A stretch of DNA of 64,000 nt from VAYN01 sp963702075 (lineage in GTDB: Bacteria; Actinomycetota; Thermoleophilia; Solirubrobacterales; 70-9). The notes beneath the pieces were generated by a model that did no database searches, had not been told where the DNA came from, and was given only the letters and a program-made list of their open reading frames with translations. The stretch is taken from assembly GCA_963702075.1 (NCBI GenBank), contig OY969703.1, positions 2,232,001 to 2,296,000 of the forward strand, read 5' to 3'. The first letter of the stretch is position 1. Each line of letters starts with the position of its first letter. Shown here piece after piece: positions 45,544-53,238 of the stretch. The position numbers and the translations under genes were made by a program.

Positions 45544-47225
45544 GCCCCGGCCGCTCACCCGAGCTCGTAGCCGAGGGCTACCACGCCAGCCGCCGTCCCC
45601 GCTGGGCCGAGCTGGCGACCACGGCCGACCACAAGGATCTCGGCCAGATCCTCATCTGCGGCGCCCTCGGCTTCCTCTTCATCGCCGCGGTCGAGCTGGT
45701 GCTGATGCGCCTGCAGCTGCTGGTGCCGGAAAACACCTTCCTCTCGCCGGTCGGCTTCAACCGCATGCTCTCGCTCTACGGCGCGACCTCGCTCTTCCTC
45801 TTCGCCGTCCCCTTCGCGCTCGGGTTCTTCTACTTCGTGGCGCCGCTGCAGATCGGCGCTCGCGGCACCGCCCTGCCGCGGCTCGGGCAGACCGGCGTCG
45901 CCCTCTACGTGGCCGGCGCGACCGTGCTCTACGGGACCTTCCTCTTCACGCCGCCGGAGGCCGGCGTCAACCCGCTGGCCCCGCTCAGCGAGACCGCCTT
46001 CCTCTCCAGCAACGGGGTCGACGCCTGGGCGACGGGGACCGGACTGGCGACCCTGGGCTTCGTCTTCCTCGCGATCAACCTGGTGGCGACGCTGCGGATG
46101 ATGCGCGCGCCGGGCATGGCATGGCGCCGCGTGCCGGTCTTCGCCTGGGCCGCCACCGTCTCCTCCTGGCTGCTGATCGTGATCGGCCCCGTCTTCCTGG
46201 CGGCGCTGACGATGCTGATGATCGACCGCAACTACGACGGCATCTTCTTCGCCGACGGCTCCGGCGGGGCGCCGCTGCTCTGGCAGCACCTGAGCTGGAT
46301 CTTCTTCACCGGCACCTACATGCTGCTGCTGATCTTCGCCTTCGGCGCGATCGCCGAAATCGTCGCCACCTTCTCGGGCAAACCGCTCTTCAACCGCAAC
46401 GTGACGATGGCCTCGCTGGCCGCCGTCGCGGTGCTCGGCACGCTCGCCTGGATGCAGAACATGCTGACCGCGCCGATCGGGATCGGCTGGCAGTACTTCG
46501 CGATGCTGATGTCGTTGGCGCTCGTCGTCCCCTTCGGCCTCATCCTCTTCAACCTGATCGCGACGCTGGTCGGCGGCACGCTGCGGATGCGGGCGCCGGT
46601 GCTGTTCGCGATCGGGGCGATCTCGATGATCTCGATCGGCCTCGCCGCCGAGCTCGAGCAATCGCTGGTCGGCGCCGCCTGGCACCTGCACAACACCACC
46701 GACGCCACCGCCGCCACCCACTTCGCCCTGATCGGCAGCGCCGTCCTCGGCGGCTTTGCCGGGCTCTACTACTGGTTCCCGAAGATGACCGGGAAGACGA
46801 TGGGCGAGAACCTCGCCCGGATCTCCTTCTGGACCATCGTCCTCGGCCTGCTGCTCGGCTTCGTGCCGCTCTTCCTGGCCGGCGGCGACCAGGGCCAGGT
46901 CATCGACGCCTACAAGTACTTCGACAACGCCGGCGTCACCGCCTACAACGCGATCTCGACGATCGGCGTCCTGATCCTCTTCGTCGGCGTCCTGCTGACG
47001 ATCCTCAACGGCATCTTCAGCCGCACCAACGGCCCTGCCGCCGGGCACGATCCGTGGGGGGGCGACACGCTCGAGTGGTTCACGCTCTCGCCGCCGGAGC
47101 CGCACAACTTCGACGTCCTCCCCGATGTCCGCAGCCCCCGGCCGCTGCGCGACATCCGCGAGGCGATCGGCCACCGCACCCGCCGGGAGCAGGCAACGGC
47201 GCGCGAGTCTCAGCCGGTAGCCTGA
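45540..47225 (+). CDS. heme-copper oxidase subunit I-like protein lacking nearly all metal ligands
   Basis: 561 aa, about 12 helices. Fold signatures of COX1 are clear: DHKDLG (30-35), VAPLQIGARGTALPRL, MRAPGM, LWQHLSWIFF, SGKPLF, FAGLYYWFPKMTG, and SPPEPHNF at the end. Ungapped comparison with the COX1 pattern shows helix II His to Tyr80, helix VI CuB His to Thr257 and cross-linked Tyr to Met261, helix VII His-His to Gln306-Asn307, helix VIII Lys to Ile335, and helix X heme a3 His to Ala392; only His394 remains. It cannot hold the heme a3-CuB centre. No frameshift or stop is seen, so it is under some other constraint. Confidence 0.9.
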   Translation: MSPGRSPELVAEGYHASRRPRWAELATTADHKDLGQILICGALGFLFIAAVELVLMRLQLLVPENTFLSPVGFNRMLSLYGATSLFLFAVPFALGFFYFVAPLQIGARGTALPRLGQTGVALYVAGATVLYGTFLFTPPEAGVNPLAPLSETAFLSSNGVDAWATGTGLATLGFVFLAINLVATLRMMRAPGMAWRRVPVFAWAATVSSWLLIVIGPVFLAALTMLMIDRNYDGIFFADGSGGAPLLWQHLSWIFFTGTYMLLLIFAFGAIAEIVATFSGKPLFNRNVTMASLAAVAVLGTLAWMQNMLTAPIGIGWQYFAMLMSLALVVPFGLILFNLIATLVGGTLRMRAPVLFAIGAISMISIGLAAELEQSLVGAAWHLHNTTDATAATHFALIGSAVLGGFAGLYYWFPKMTGKTMGENLARISFWTIVLGLLLGFVPLFLAGGDQGQVIDAYKYFDNAGVTAYNAISTIGVLILFVGVLLTILNGIFSRTNGPAAGHDPWGGDTLEWFTLSPPEPHNFDVLPDVRSPRPLRDIREAIGHRTRREQATARESQPVA

Positions 47226-47232
47226 GTCCCGC

Positions 47233-48129
47233 ATGAGCGGTGCCCAAACTGCCGTCCTCTCGCGGCGCCCGGCAATCCCCACGGTCCTCCGCGACTACCT
47301 GACGCTGACCAAGCCGAAGGTGCAGTCGCTGCTGCTCTTCACCACGATCACGACGATGTACGTGGCGGGCGACCCCTCGATCGGCCTCGTCTTCCTCACC
47401 TGCCTCGGCGGCGCCCTCTCCGCCGGCGGCGCCGGCGCGATCAACCACGCAGTCGACCGCGACATCGACCGCACGATGGCCCGTACCGCCGATCGCCCGG
47501 TGGCCTCGGGCCGCGTCTCGGCCACCGCGGCCATCGCCTTCGGCGTCAGCCTCGGCACCGCCTCCTTCCTGTTGCTGGCGCTGACGGTCAACCCGCTGGC
47601 GGCCGCGCTCTCGCTCTCCGGCCTGCTCGGCTACGTCTGCGTCTACACCCTGTGGCTGAAGCGGACGACGCCGCAGAACATCGTCATCGGCGGCGCCGCC
47701 GGCGCCGTCCCGCCTCTCGTCGCCTGGGCGGCCGTCACGGGCAGCCTCAGCGGCATGGCCTTCTACATGTTCGCGATCGTCTTCTTCTGGACCCCGCCCC
47801 ACTTCTGGGCGCTCTCGCTGCTGATGAAGGACGAGTACGCGAAGGCCGGGATCCCGATGCTCCCGGTCGTCCGCGGCGAGGAGGAGACCCGCCGCCAGAT
47901 CCTCCTCTACACCGTCCTCCTCTACGCCGTCACCCAGCTCCCCTTCTGCGCCGGCGGCCTCGGCGTCGCCTACCTGGTCCCCTCGATGCTCCTCGGCGCC
48001 GGCTTCATCTACTTCTCGACGCGCCTCTACCGCAGCCGCGAACGCCGTTGGGCGCTGAAGACCTACCTCTTCTCCTTGGGCTACCTGGCTCTTCTCTTCC
48101 TCTCGATGGCGATCGCGGCCAACGTCTGA
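47233..48129 (+). CDS. ctaB: protoheme IX farnesyltransferase (heme O synthase)
   Basis: 298 aa, about nine membrane helices. UbiA-family aspartate motif NHAVDRDIDRTM (71-82) and the CtaB signature MARTADRPVASGR following it, with a second Asp-containing loop DEYAKAGIPMLPVV near 215. It farnesylates heme b to heme O for the oxidase encoded at 52.6-56.8 kb. It sits 7 bp after the ligand-less subunit I gene, so it is transcribed with it. The structured repeat region starts 14 bp after its stop. Confidence 0.95.
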   Translation: MSGAQTAVLSRRPAIPTVLRDYLTLTKPKVQSLLLFTTITTMYVAGDPSIGLVFLTCLGGALSAGGAGAINHAVDRDIDRTMARTADRPVASGRVSATAAIAFGVSLGTASFLLLALTVNPLAAALSLSGLLGYVCVYTLWLKRTTPQNIVIGGAAGAVPPLVAWAAVTGSLSGMAFYMFAIVFFWTPPHFWALSLLMKDEYAKAGIPMLPVVRGEEETRRQILLYTVLLYAVTQLPFCAGGLGVAYLVPSMLLGAGFIYFSTRLYRSRERRWALKTYLFSLGYLALLFLSMAIAANV

Positions 48130-48143
48130 CCACTTCCTTGGTT

Positions 48144-48253
48144 GGGTGGGGCACAGGCACCCCTCCCCCAAAGACCGTCGCGCAGCTGAGCGGCTTGCTG
48201 GGCGCCAACGTGGTCTCCTGAGCCTTTGGGGGAGGGGTGCCTGTGCCCCACCC
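48144..48253. repeat. long hairpin element 1 (30-bp perfect stem, 50-nt conserved loop)
   Basis: Bases 48144-48173 (GGGTGGGGCACAGGC... to ...CCCCCAAAG) pair without mismatch with 48224-48253. The loop begins ACCGTCGCGCAGCTGAGCG and ends CGTGGTCTCCTGAGC; the same two blocks, reverse-complemented, form the loop of the element at 48380-48480, whose stem sequence is different. Located directly downstream of ctaB. Could be a structured RNA, a terminator carrying an inserted element, or a mobile palindromic repeat. Confidence 0.8.
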
Positions 48254-48275
48254 GGACCGCGGCTCACATCGAAAC

Positions 48276-48307
48276 GGGCAGCAGCTGTCGAAGAACCTCA
48301 GCTGCCC
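48276..48307. repeat. third hairpin between the two long elements
   Basis: GGGCAGC (48276-48282) pairs with GCTGCCC (48301-48307) around an 18-nt loop. It lies midway between the two long hairpins and does not share their loop sequence. Confidence 0.5.
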
Positions 48308-48379
48308 AGCAAAGGCTCCCGGTACGGGTATTCAGCTTTTTGCGAGAGCTACTTGGAGACGGAAGCTGGGGGTCGTGCG

Positions 48380-48480
48380 GGAGGGCCATGTGCCCCTCGA
48401 CAAAGGCTCAGGAGACCACGGTTGCGCCTCGACCGCGCTCAGCTGCGCGACGGTCTTTGGCGAGGGGCACATGGCCCTCC
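48380..48480. repeat. long hairpin element 2, inverted relative to element 1
   Basis: Bases 48380-48399 (GGAGGGCCATGTGCCCCTCG) pair perfectly with 48461-48480, followed after one mismatch (48400/48460) by CAAAG/CTTTG. The 49-nt loop read on the minus strand starts ACCGTCGCGCAGCTGAGCG and ends CGTGGTCTCCTGAGC, as in element 1. Stem sequence is unrelated to element 1 outside the AAAG closing pairs. Confidence 0.8.
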
Positions 48481-48523
48481 ACCAACCTCCGTCCCTCCCC
48501 CTGTCCTGATAGAACTCCGATCA

Positions 48524-48637
48524 ATGGATCGCGAGACCGCACGCCGGAACATGCGCGCCGGGCTGGTCGCCGGGGGCATCGCCGCCGGGATCTTCGCCCT
48601 CTCGTTCGTCGCAGCCTTCCTCTACATCGCCCAATAG
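48524..48637 (+). CDS. 37-aa single-pass membrane protein, probable oxidase accessory
   Basis: MDRETARRNMRAGLVAGGIA then a hydrophobic helix to the C-terminus (...LSFVAAFLYIAQ). Two bases separate it from the subunit IV-like gene, so they are cotranscribed. Basic-in, one-helix proteins of this size occur in oxidase operons as assembly factors or tiny subunits. No motif beyond the helix. The ribosome site is weak (no clear GGAGG), so the transcript may start close to the ATG. Confidence 0.65.
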   Translation: MDRETARRNMRAGLVAGGIAAGIFALSFVAAFLYIAQ

Positions 48638-48639
48638 CA

Positions 48640-48933
48640 ATGGCCGAGCACCGCAACGTCGCAGAGCCGGGGGAGATGATCTACTCCCCCCGTCCCTCCT
48701 GGGGTCCGGTTTTCTTTGCCGTCGGAGCCGTCGGGCTTCTCTGCGGGATCTTCGCCGCTGGCTTCATGTTCCCGCCCGTCTTCTACGCGGTCGTCGGCGC
48801 GATCTTCCTCCTCTTGGCCTTCCGCAGCATCGTCCGCGGCTCGGTCCGCGACTACTACCGCCTGCCGCGCCGCCAGGAGACCCGGGGAGCCGCACTCCCC
48901 GTGGAAACCATCTCCGGCCCGCCCCGCGGCTAG
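48640..48933 (+). CDS. actinobacterial cytochrome c oxidase subunit IV-like protein
   Basis: 97 aa with two adjoining membrane helices (about 26-45 and 47-65) after a short polar N-terminus, then a basic tail (RSIVRGSVRDYYRLPRRQE). This matches the size and layout of actinobacterial subunit IV (CtaF-like), which is poorly conserved in sequence. Located among oxidase biogenesis genes, 2 bp after the 37-aa gene. Its stop overlaps the convergent CBS-protein stop. Confidence 0.65.
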   Translation: MAEHRNVAEPGEMIYSPRPSWGPVFFAVGAVGLLCGIFAAGFMFPPVFYAVVGAIFLLLAFRSIVRGSVRDYYRLPRRQETRGAALPVETISGPPRG

Positions 48934-49340
48934 TTAGAGCCCGGCAGGCTCATTTCACTCGTCGCGCCGTCGCTGGTCCAGCAGCGGACGATGTCGCGCA
49001 TCGAGAGGATGCCGGTCGGCTCGCCGCCGTCGAAGACGACCAGGTGGCGGACGTTGCGGCGGGACATCTCCGCCGCCGCCCGCTCGAGGCTCCAGTCGGG
49101 AGCGGCGCTGAGCACGCCCTCGCTCATGTGATCGCTGACTCGCTCGTGATCGGGGTTCTGCCCCTGGGCGACGGAGATCAGCAGGTCGCGCTCGGTGACG
49201 ACCGAGGGAGTCGGCATCTCGCCGTCGATCACCAGCGCCGCCCCGGTCCCTTTCTCGACCATCTTCGCCGCCGCCTCGCGCAGCGTGTGCGTGGGGCCTA
49301 CGGTCAGCGTGATCTCCGACATCCCGTCCCTCACCTGCAT
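48930..49340 (-). CDS. CBS domain pair protein
   Basis: 136 aa with two CBS motifs: residues about 1-60 (MQVRDGMSE ... VVTERDLL) and about 65-125 (VSDHMSEG ... GILSMRDIVR). Such stand-alone pairs bind adenine nucleotides such as AMP, ATP or NAD and regulate partners. ATG 49340 has GGAGG six bases upstream, and MQVRDxM is the usual opening. The C-terminus overlaps the convergent subunit IV-like stop by 4 bp. Confidence 0.92.
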   Translation of the reverse strand: MQVRDGMSEITLTVGPTHTLREAAAKMVEKGTGAALVIDGEMPTPSVVTERDLLISVAQGQNPDHERVSDHMSEGVLSAAPDWSLERAAAEMSRRNVRHLVVFDGGEPTGILSMRDIVRCWTSDGATSEMSLPGSN

Positions 49341-49465
49341 CTACGGCCTCCGATCGCGCCGGTTTCGAAGTTAGTGATGATCGCCTCAATCCTATCCCAT
49401 GGGAATGGATCACAGGGACGCTTACCCGGGGCGCCGACATATAGACTCCCGCTCGCATTCGCCCG

Positions 49466-50170
49466 ATGAATCGCCCCTCGAAACTGATCTTCCCGCTGCT
49501 CGCGCTCGTCGCCCTGACCGCCTTCGCCGCGGTCTCTTCCGGCTGCGGCACGACCAGCGCCGATCCGGCCCACGGGCGCACGCTCTTCGTCCAAAAGTGC
49601 GGCGTCTGCCACATGCTCGCCCAAGCCGGAACGACCGCGGAAGTGGGGCCGAACCTGGACGACGCCTTCGCCGCGGCGCGCGCCGAAGGCAACGACTCCG
49701 ACACGATCGAAGGAGTCGTCAAGGCGCAGGTCGAGTATCCCCGCGAGAGCAACGGCGATCCGCGGGTATCGATGCCGCGCGACATCGTCACCGGCCAGGA
49801 TCTCGACGACGTCGCCGCCTACGTCGGCGAATGGGCCGGCGTTCCCGGCGCCGGCCCACCCGAAGTCGAAGGCGGACCGGGCGCGCAGGTCTTCGCCAAC
49901 AACGGCTGCGGGACCTGTCACACCCTGAAAGCCGCCAAATCGGGTGGAGTGACGGGGCCGAACCTGGACGAAGTCCTGCCGGGCCAGAGCGAAGCGATGA
50001 TCCGCGAATCGGTCGTCAACCCGAACAAAGAAATCGCCGAGGGCTACCCGCCGAACGTGATGCCGCAGACCTTCGAACAGACGCTTTCTGGAAAAGAAAT
50101 CGAAGACCTGGTCGAATACCTGGCGGAAAGCACCGCCGGCGGCAAAGCCAAGCCAAGCGCCGGCGGCTGA
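49466..50170 (+). CDS. diheme c-type cytochrome, probable lipoprotein
   Basis: 234 aa. Signal sequence with a lipobox-like AVSSGC (Cys27), so probably membrane-tethered outside the cell. Two heme-binding motifs: CGVCH (45-49) and CGTCH (148-152), with methionine ligand candidates in VSMPRD (103) and NVMPQT. Two cytochrome c domains joined by a Gly/Pro linker (about 126-138). It is the likely electron donor to the CuA-containing oxidase at 52.6-56.8 kb. A TATAGA box lies at 49440-49445. Confidence 0.92.
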   Translation: MNRPSKLIFPLLALVALTAFAAVSSGCGTTSADPAHGRTLFVQKCGVCHMLAQAGTTAEVGPNLDDAFAAARAEGNDSDTIEGVVKAQVEYPRESNGDPRVSMPRDIVTGQDLDDVAAYVGEWAGVPGAGPPEVEGGPGAQVFANNGCGTCHTLKAAKSGGVTGPNLDEVLPGQSEAMIRESVVNPNKEIAEGYPPNVMPQTFEQTLSGKEIEDLVEYLAESTAGGKAKPSAGG

Positions 50171-50210
50171 TCCCAGGGCGGCGGGCAGCCGCTGCGATCA
50201 TTGCGGATAG

Positions 50211-51191
50211 ATGCGGGAACGCCTGAAGAGCCGCCTCGAAATCTCGCCGGAGCGCTACGCGCAGGTGACCCTGGTCGCACTCGTCGCCCTCTCGCTGATC
50301 GTGCTCACCGGCGCCGGTGTGCGCCTGACCGGCTCGGGGCTGGGGTGTCCGGACTGGCCCAAGTGCTACGGCGGCACCACTCCCCCGCTCGAATCCCACG
50401 CGGTGATCGAGTACACGAACCGGCTGATCACCGGCATCGTCGGCCTTGCCGTAATCGCCGCGGCCCTGCTCGCCTGGTTCCGGCGGCCCTACCGCTGGCA
50501 CCTGGCGCTGTTCGGGGGACTGCTGCCGATCGGCGTGATCGGCCAGGCGATCCTCGGGGCGCTGGTGGTCGAGTACCACCTCGCGCCTGGGCTGGTGATG
50601 AGCCACTTCATCCTCTCGATGATGCTGCTCGACGCGGCTTTCGCCCTTGCCTGGTGCTCACGTTACGAACCGTGGGAGCGACGTCGCTCGCAGGACCGGC
50701 TCGGGGTCTGGGCGGTGCGGGCGCTGATCCCTCTCGGGCAGCTGACGATCCTCCTCGGCACGATCGCCACGGCGTCCGGGCCCCACGCCGGCGCTCACGA
50801 AGGGCAGCTGGTCCACCGCTTCGACTTCGAGGGAGCGAGGACGCTGGAATGGGTGGTCGAGCGACACGCCGTCATCGCCACCGTCTATGGCCTGGCGGCG
50901 ATCGGCGTCTGGTTCCTCCTCCGGCGTCCCGGTGGCGATAGACGGGCGCTGAAGCCGCTGACGGTGGTTCTCGGCCTGCTGGCCCTGCAGGGCGCGATCG
51001 GCGGCATCCAGTGGGCGCTTGAACTTCCCGGCGAGATCGTCTGGGTCCACGTCGCGGTGGCAACCTGCAACTGGCTGGCGATGCTCTGGACCGTGGCCAC
51101 GGCGGGGCGGCTCGAGCCGCGAGACGAACGGTCGCCGGCCGCCCGGGAAGAGGAGCGGGCGCGGCCCACGGCCGCCGCCGGCCCCGTCTGA
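50211..51191 (+). CDS. ctaA: heme A synthase (COX15/CtaA)
   Basis: 326 aa, eight membrane helices in two four-helix halves. GAGVRLTGSGLGCPDWPKCYGG (split here) holds the Cys pair of the first outer loop. Heme-ligand positions are IEYTNRL (Asn in place of His, as I recall from many actinobacterial CtaA), MSHFILSM, ERHAVIA and VHVAVATCNW. It converts heme O from CtaB to heme A. The charged C-terminal tail is disposable. Followed 3 bp later by another membrane gene. Confidence 0.93.
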   Translation: MRERLKSRLEISPERYAQVTLVALVALSLIVLTGAGVRLTGSGLGCPDWPKCYGGTTPPLESHAVIEYTNRLITGIVGLAVIAAALLAWFRRPYRWHLALFGGLLPIGVIGQAILGALVVEYHLAPGLVMSHFILSMMLLDAAFALAWCSRYEPWERRRSQDRLGVWAVRALIPLGQLTILLGTIATASGPHAGAHEGQLVHRFDFEGARTLEWVVERHAVIATVYGLAAIGVWFLLRRPGGDRRALKPLTVVLGLLALQGAIGGIQWALELPGEIVWVHVAVATCNWLAMLWTVATAGRLEPRDERSPAAREEERARPTAAAGPV

Positions 51192-51194
51192 CGC

Positions 51195-51965
51195 TTGCTC
51201 CCCTTCTGGCTCTCGATTGGCGTCCTCAGCCTCGTCCAGGCGAGCCTGGTAGCTGCCCCGCGGCCGCCGCTCTCCCTCGTCCTCGAGCGCCTGCAGAGCC
51301 GCTGGTGGGCGCTGGTGCTGCCGCTCTCGATCGTCGTCGTGATCGCCGCGATCGCGCTCGATTCCGCCAGCGCCCGCTTCCTCACCTACCTGGCGCTGTT
51401 CGCCGTGCCGCCCCTGGCCGCCGCCGCGCTCGCCTGGCTCCTGCGTGGAGCGCGCTGGGAACTCGCCCTCCTCGTCTTCCCGCTCTTCGCGGTGGCCTGG
51501 GCGGCCAAGGGCTCGCTCAGCGGCCAGACGGCGGCGCTGGCGCTCTCGGCCCTGGCCTGCGTCACGCTCGGCTGGCTAGTCGCCTGCGTTGTCCCTGGGC
51601 AGTGGCTGAAGCTGGGGATCTACGTGATGGCCGCCGTCGACGCCTATCTCGTCGCTACGGACCTCCTCCAGGGCCCGAACGCCGTGCTCAACACTGCCTC
51701 GCCCGCGGCCGACCTCCCGCGCCTGCAGCTGGCGAGCTTCGGCTCCGCCCTGATGGGCTTCGGCGACCTCTTCGTCGCCGCCACCCTCGGCGCCCTCCTC
51801 GCCCACAACCGCCGGCTGCAGCTGCGCGGCGCCGCTCTAGCCGCAGTGATCGGCCTCACCTTCGACCTGCTCTTCTTCGCGGTCGACCAGCTGCCAGCCA
51901 CGGTGCCAATCGCCCTAACGCTGGCGTGCTGCGAGGGCCTGAGCCGAACCTCTAAACCTGAGTGA
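51195..51965 (+). CDS. multi-pass membrane protein of unknown function
   Basis: 256 aa from a TTG, about eight hydrophobic segments. Polar residues are few; a segment LLQGPNAVLNTASPAADLPRLQ (about 158-179, in pieces) is the longest loop. No family recognised. It begins 3 bp after ctaA, so it is cotranscribed with heme A synthesis. Its end overlaps the convergent coiled-coil gene by 14 bp. Confidence 0.7.
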   Translation: MLPFWLSIGVLSLVQASLVAAPRPPLSLVLERLQSRWWALVLPLSIVVVIAAIALDSASARFLTYLALFAVPPLAAAALAWLLRGARWELALLVFPLFAVAWAAKGSLSGQTAALALSALACVTLGWLVACVVPGQWLKLGIYVMAAVDAYLVATDLLQGPNAVLNTASPAADLPRLQLASFGSALMGFGDLFVAATLGALLAHNRRLQLRGAALAAVIGLTFDLLFFAVDQLPATVPIALTLACCEGLSRTSKPE

Positions 51966-52251
51966 CCAGCGCAGCAAAGCCGGCAAGAAACGCAGAAGAC
52001 ATAGCGATCACCCCGAAGATCAAGGCCTTCTGGATGGTTTCGAGCTGGCGGTCGATCTTGTCGAAGCGCTTGTCAGCCTCGCCGAAGCGATGGTTTACCC
52101 CGTCGAGCCGCGCATCGACCAGCTCGAAGCGCCCCTCTATCTTCGCCAGTCGCAGGTCGACTTCCGTGAAGCATTTGCCGACTTCGGCAAAGCCTTCATG
52201 GACGTTCTCCTCGAGCGTGTCTAGCCGTTCGTCGGTGCTGAACTGGGTCAT
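51952..52251 (-). CDS. coiled-coil protein with C-terminal membrane anchor
   Basis: 99 aa. Residues 5-72 are a heptad-rich coiled coil with repeated (D/E)xRLxxxExxxxxGF/RF units (DERLDTLEENV, DLRLAKIEGRFELVDARLDG, DKRFDKIDRQLETI). One C-terminal helix (about 77-97) anchors it, so the coil is cytoplasmic. Small tail-anchored coiled-coil proteins like this are common and mostly uncharacterised (DUF1640 or phage-like). Upstream, 52304-52313 is a perfect palindrome GTAAATTTAC. Confidence 0.72.
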   Translation of the reverse strand: MTQFSTDERLDTLEENVHEGFAEVGKCFTEVDLRLAKIEGRFELVDARLDGVNHRFGEADKRFDKIDRQLETIQKALIFGVIAMSSAFLAGFAALVTQV

Positions 52252-52322
52252 CGTCTGCCTGCTTCCAGACTACAGAGAAAATTGCAACTTTTTGTCGCAG
52301 TTCGTAAATTTACTGCGCCAAC

Positions 52323-52502
52323 TCAGTGCCGTTTCCTAGACATCCACCACCGATAGGCATAAACGCACCCGGCGATCACGACGGCGAGCAAGAGGAGCGA
52401 CCCCACTAGCGGTCGGGTAAGCAGCGTCACGGCAACGATCAGCGCCCCCGCGATCACGACGATCACGACCCATTTGAAGACGGCCGCCTCGTTGATTCTC
52501 AT
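52323..52502 (-). CDS. 59-aa two-TM membrane protein
   Basis: MRINEAAVFKWVVIVVIAGA..., two hydrophobic segments (about 9-27 and 33-50) and a basic end (RWWMSRKRH). ATG 52502 has GGGAG seven bases upstream. It lies downstream of ctaE on the same strand, with the 79-bp structured repeat (copy B) between them. No family recognised; oxidase-associated role possible only from position. Confidence 0.65.
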   Translation of the reverse strand: MRINEAAVFKWVVIVVIAGALIVAVTLLTRPLVGSLLLLAVVIAGCVYAYRWWMSRKRH

Positions 52503-52522
52503 CCGATGCTCCCGAGACGGCG

Positions 52523-52603
52523 AAAATCAAGTCTGGGTAGGACGCAGGGAGGGAAGTGTGCTCTGCACACGACCGACTGAGGACGCCGCCAGACGCCGAT
52601 TTG
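52523..52603. repeat. 79-bp structured repeat element, copy B
   Basis: Same length as copy A at 27946-28026, about 80% identical by hand count, no indels. Helices: AAATC/GATTT (52524-52528 with 52598-52602), TCTGG/CCAGA (52532-52536 with 52589-52593), apical GTGTGC-TCT-GCACAC (52556-52570). Four base pairs differ from copy A on both sides with pairing kept. It lies 10 bp past the ctaE stop, as copy A lies at the peroxiredoxin stop. Confidence 0.75.
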
Positions 52604-52611
52604 CAGCCGTC

Positions 52612-53238
52612 TCAGAGGATGTAGACGGTGACGTAGACGATGATCCACATGATGTCTACGAAGTGCCAGTAGATACCGGGCACCTCGACGCCCAGGTGGT
52701 CCTCGGCGTCGGGGCCGAAGTGGCCGCGGAAGGCGCGGATCGTCGCGAACGAGAGCAGGCAGAGGCCGACGAAGACGTGGGCTCCGTGGAGGCCGGTGAG
52801 GCAGTAGAAGATCGAGCCGAACGAGAGGTCGCGGGCGCTGAAGCCCAGGTGCACGTACTCGTTGATCTGGATGAAGAGGAAGGTGGCGCCGAGCAGCCAG
52901 GTCGCGACGAGGCCGAGTTTGAGGCCGGCGCGGTTGCCGCGGCGGATCGACTCCAGCGCGTAGTGGACCGTGAAGCTCGAGGAGACCAGGATCGCGGTGT
53001 TCATGCCGGCGACGGCCTTCGGCAGTTCGAAGGGTTCGGGCGGCCAGCTCGACGGGTGGACGACGACCCGGAGGAAGAAGTAGGAGGCGAAGAAGGCCCC
53101 GAAGAGCATCACCTCGGAGACGATGAAGAGGAGGATGCCGAGCGTCTGGCGGTCGATCCGCGAGCTCTGGTTGGCCTCCGGCGGCCCGTGGTGGTGATCG
53201 GCGTGGTCGTGACCGACGGCGACGGTGGCGCTCTCCAT
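52612..53238 (-). CDS. ctaE: cytochrome c oxidase subunit III
   Basis: 208 aa, five membrane helices after a His-rich N-terminus (GHDHADHHHG). FIVSEVMLFGAFFASYFF, the QINEYVHLGFS segment and TGLHGAHVFVGL, and the C-terminal YWHFVDIMWIIVYVTVY are hallmark subunit III sequences with the conserved Glu and His. Its ATG overlaps the preceding stop (TGATG), so it is coupled to the USP-like gene. Last of the ctaC-ctaD-USP-ctaE unit; the structured repeat B follows. Confidence 0.95.
   Translation of the reverse strand: MESATVAVGHDHADHHHGPPEANQSSRIDRQTLGILLFIVSEVMLFGAFFASYFFLRVVVHPSSWPPEPFELPKAVAGMNTAILVSSSFTVHYALESIRRGNRAGLKLGLVATWLLGATFLFIQINEYVHLGFSARDLSFGSIFYCLTGLHGAHVFVGLCLLSFATIRAFRGHFGPDAEDHLGVEVPGIYWHFVDIMWIIVYVTVYIL

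Noticed and set aside
50211..51191. CtaA treated as degenerate because a helix II His is Asn (EYTNRL)
   Set aside because: As I recall, many actinobacterial heme A synthases have Asn there; the other His positions and the Cys pair are present.
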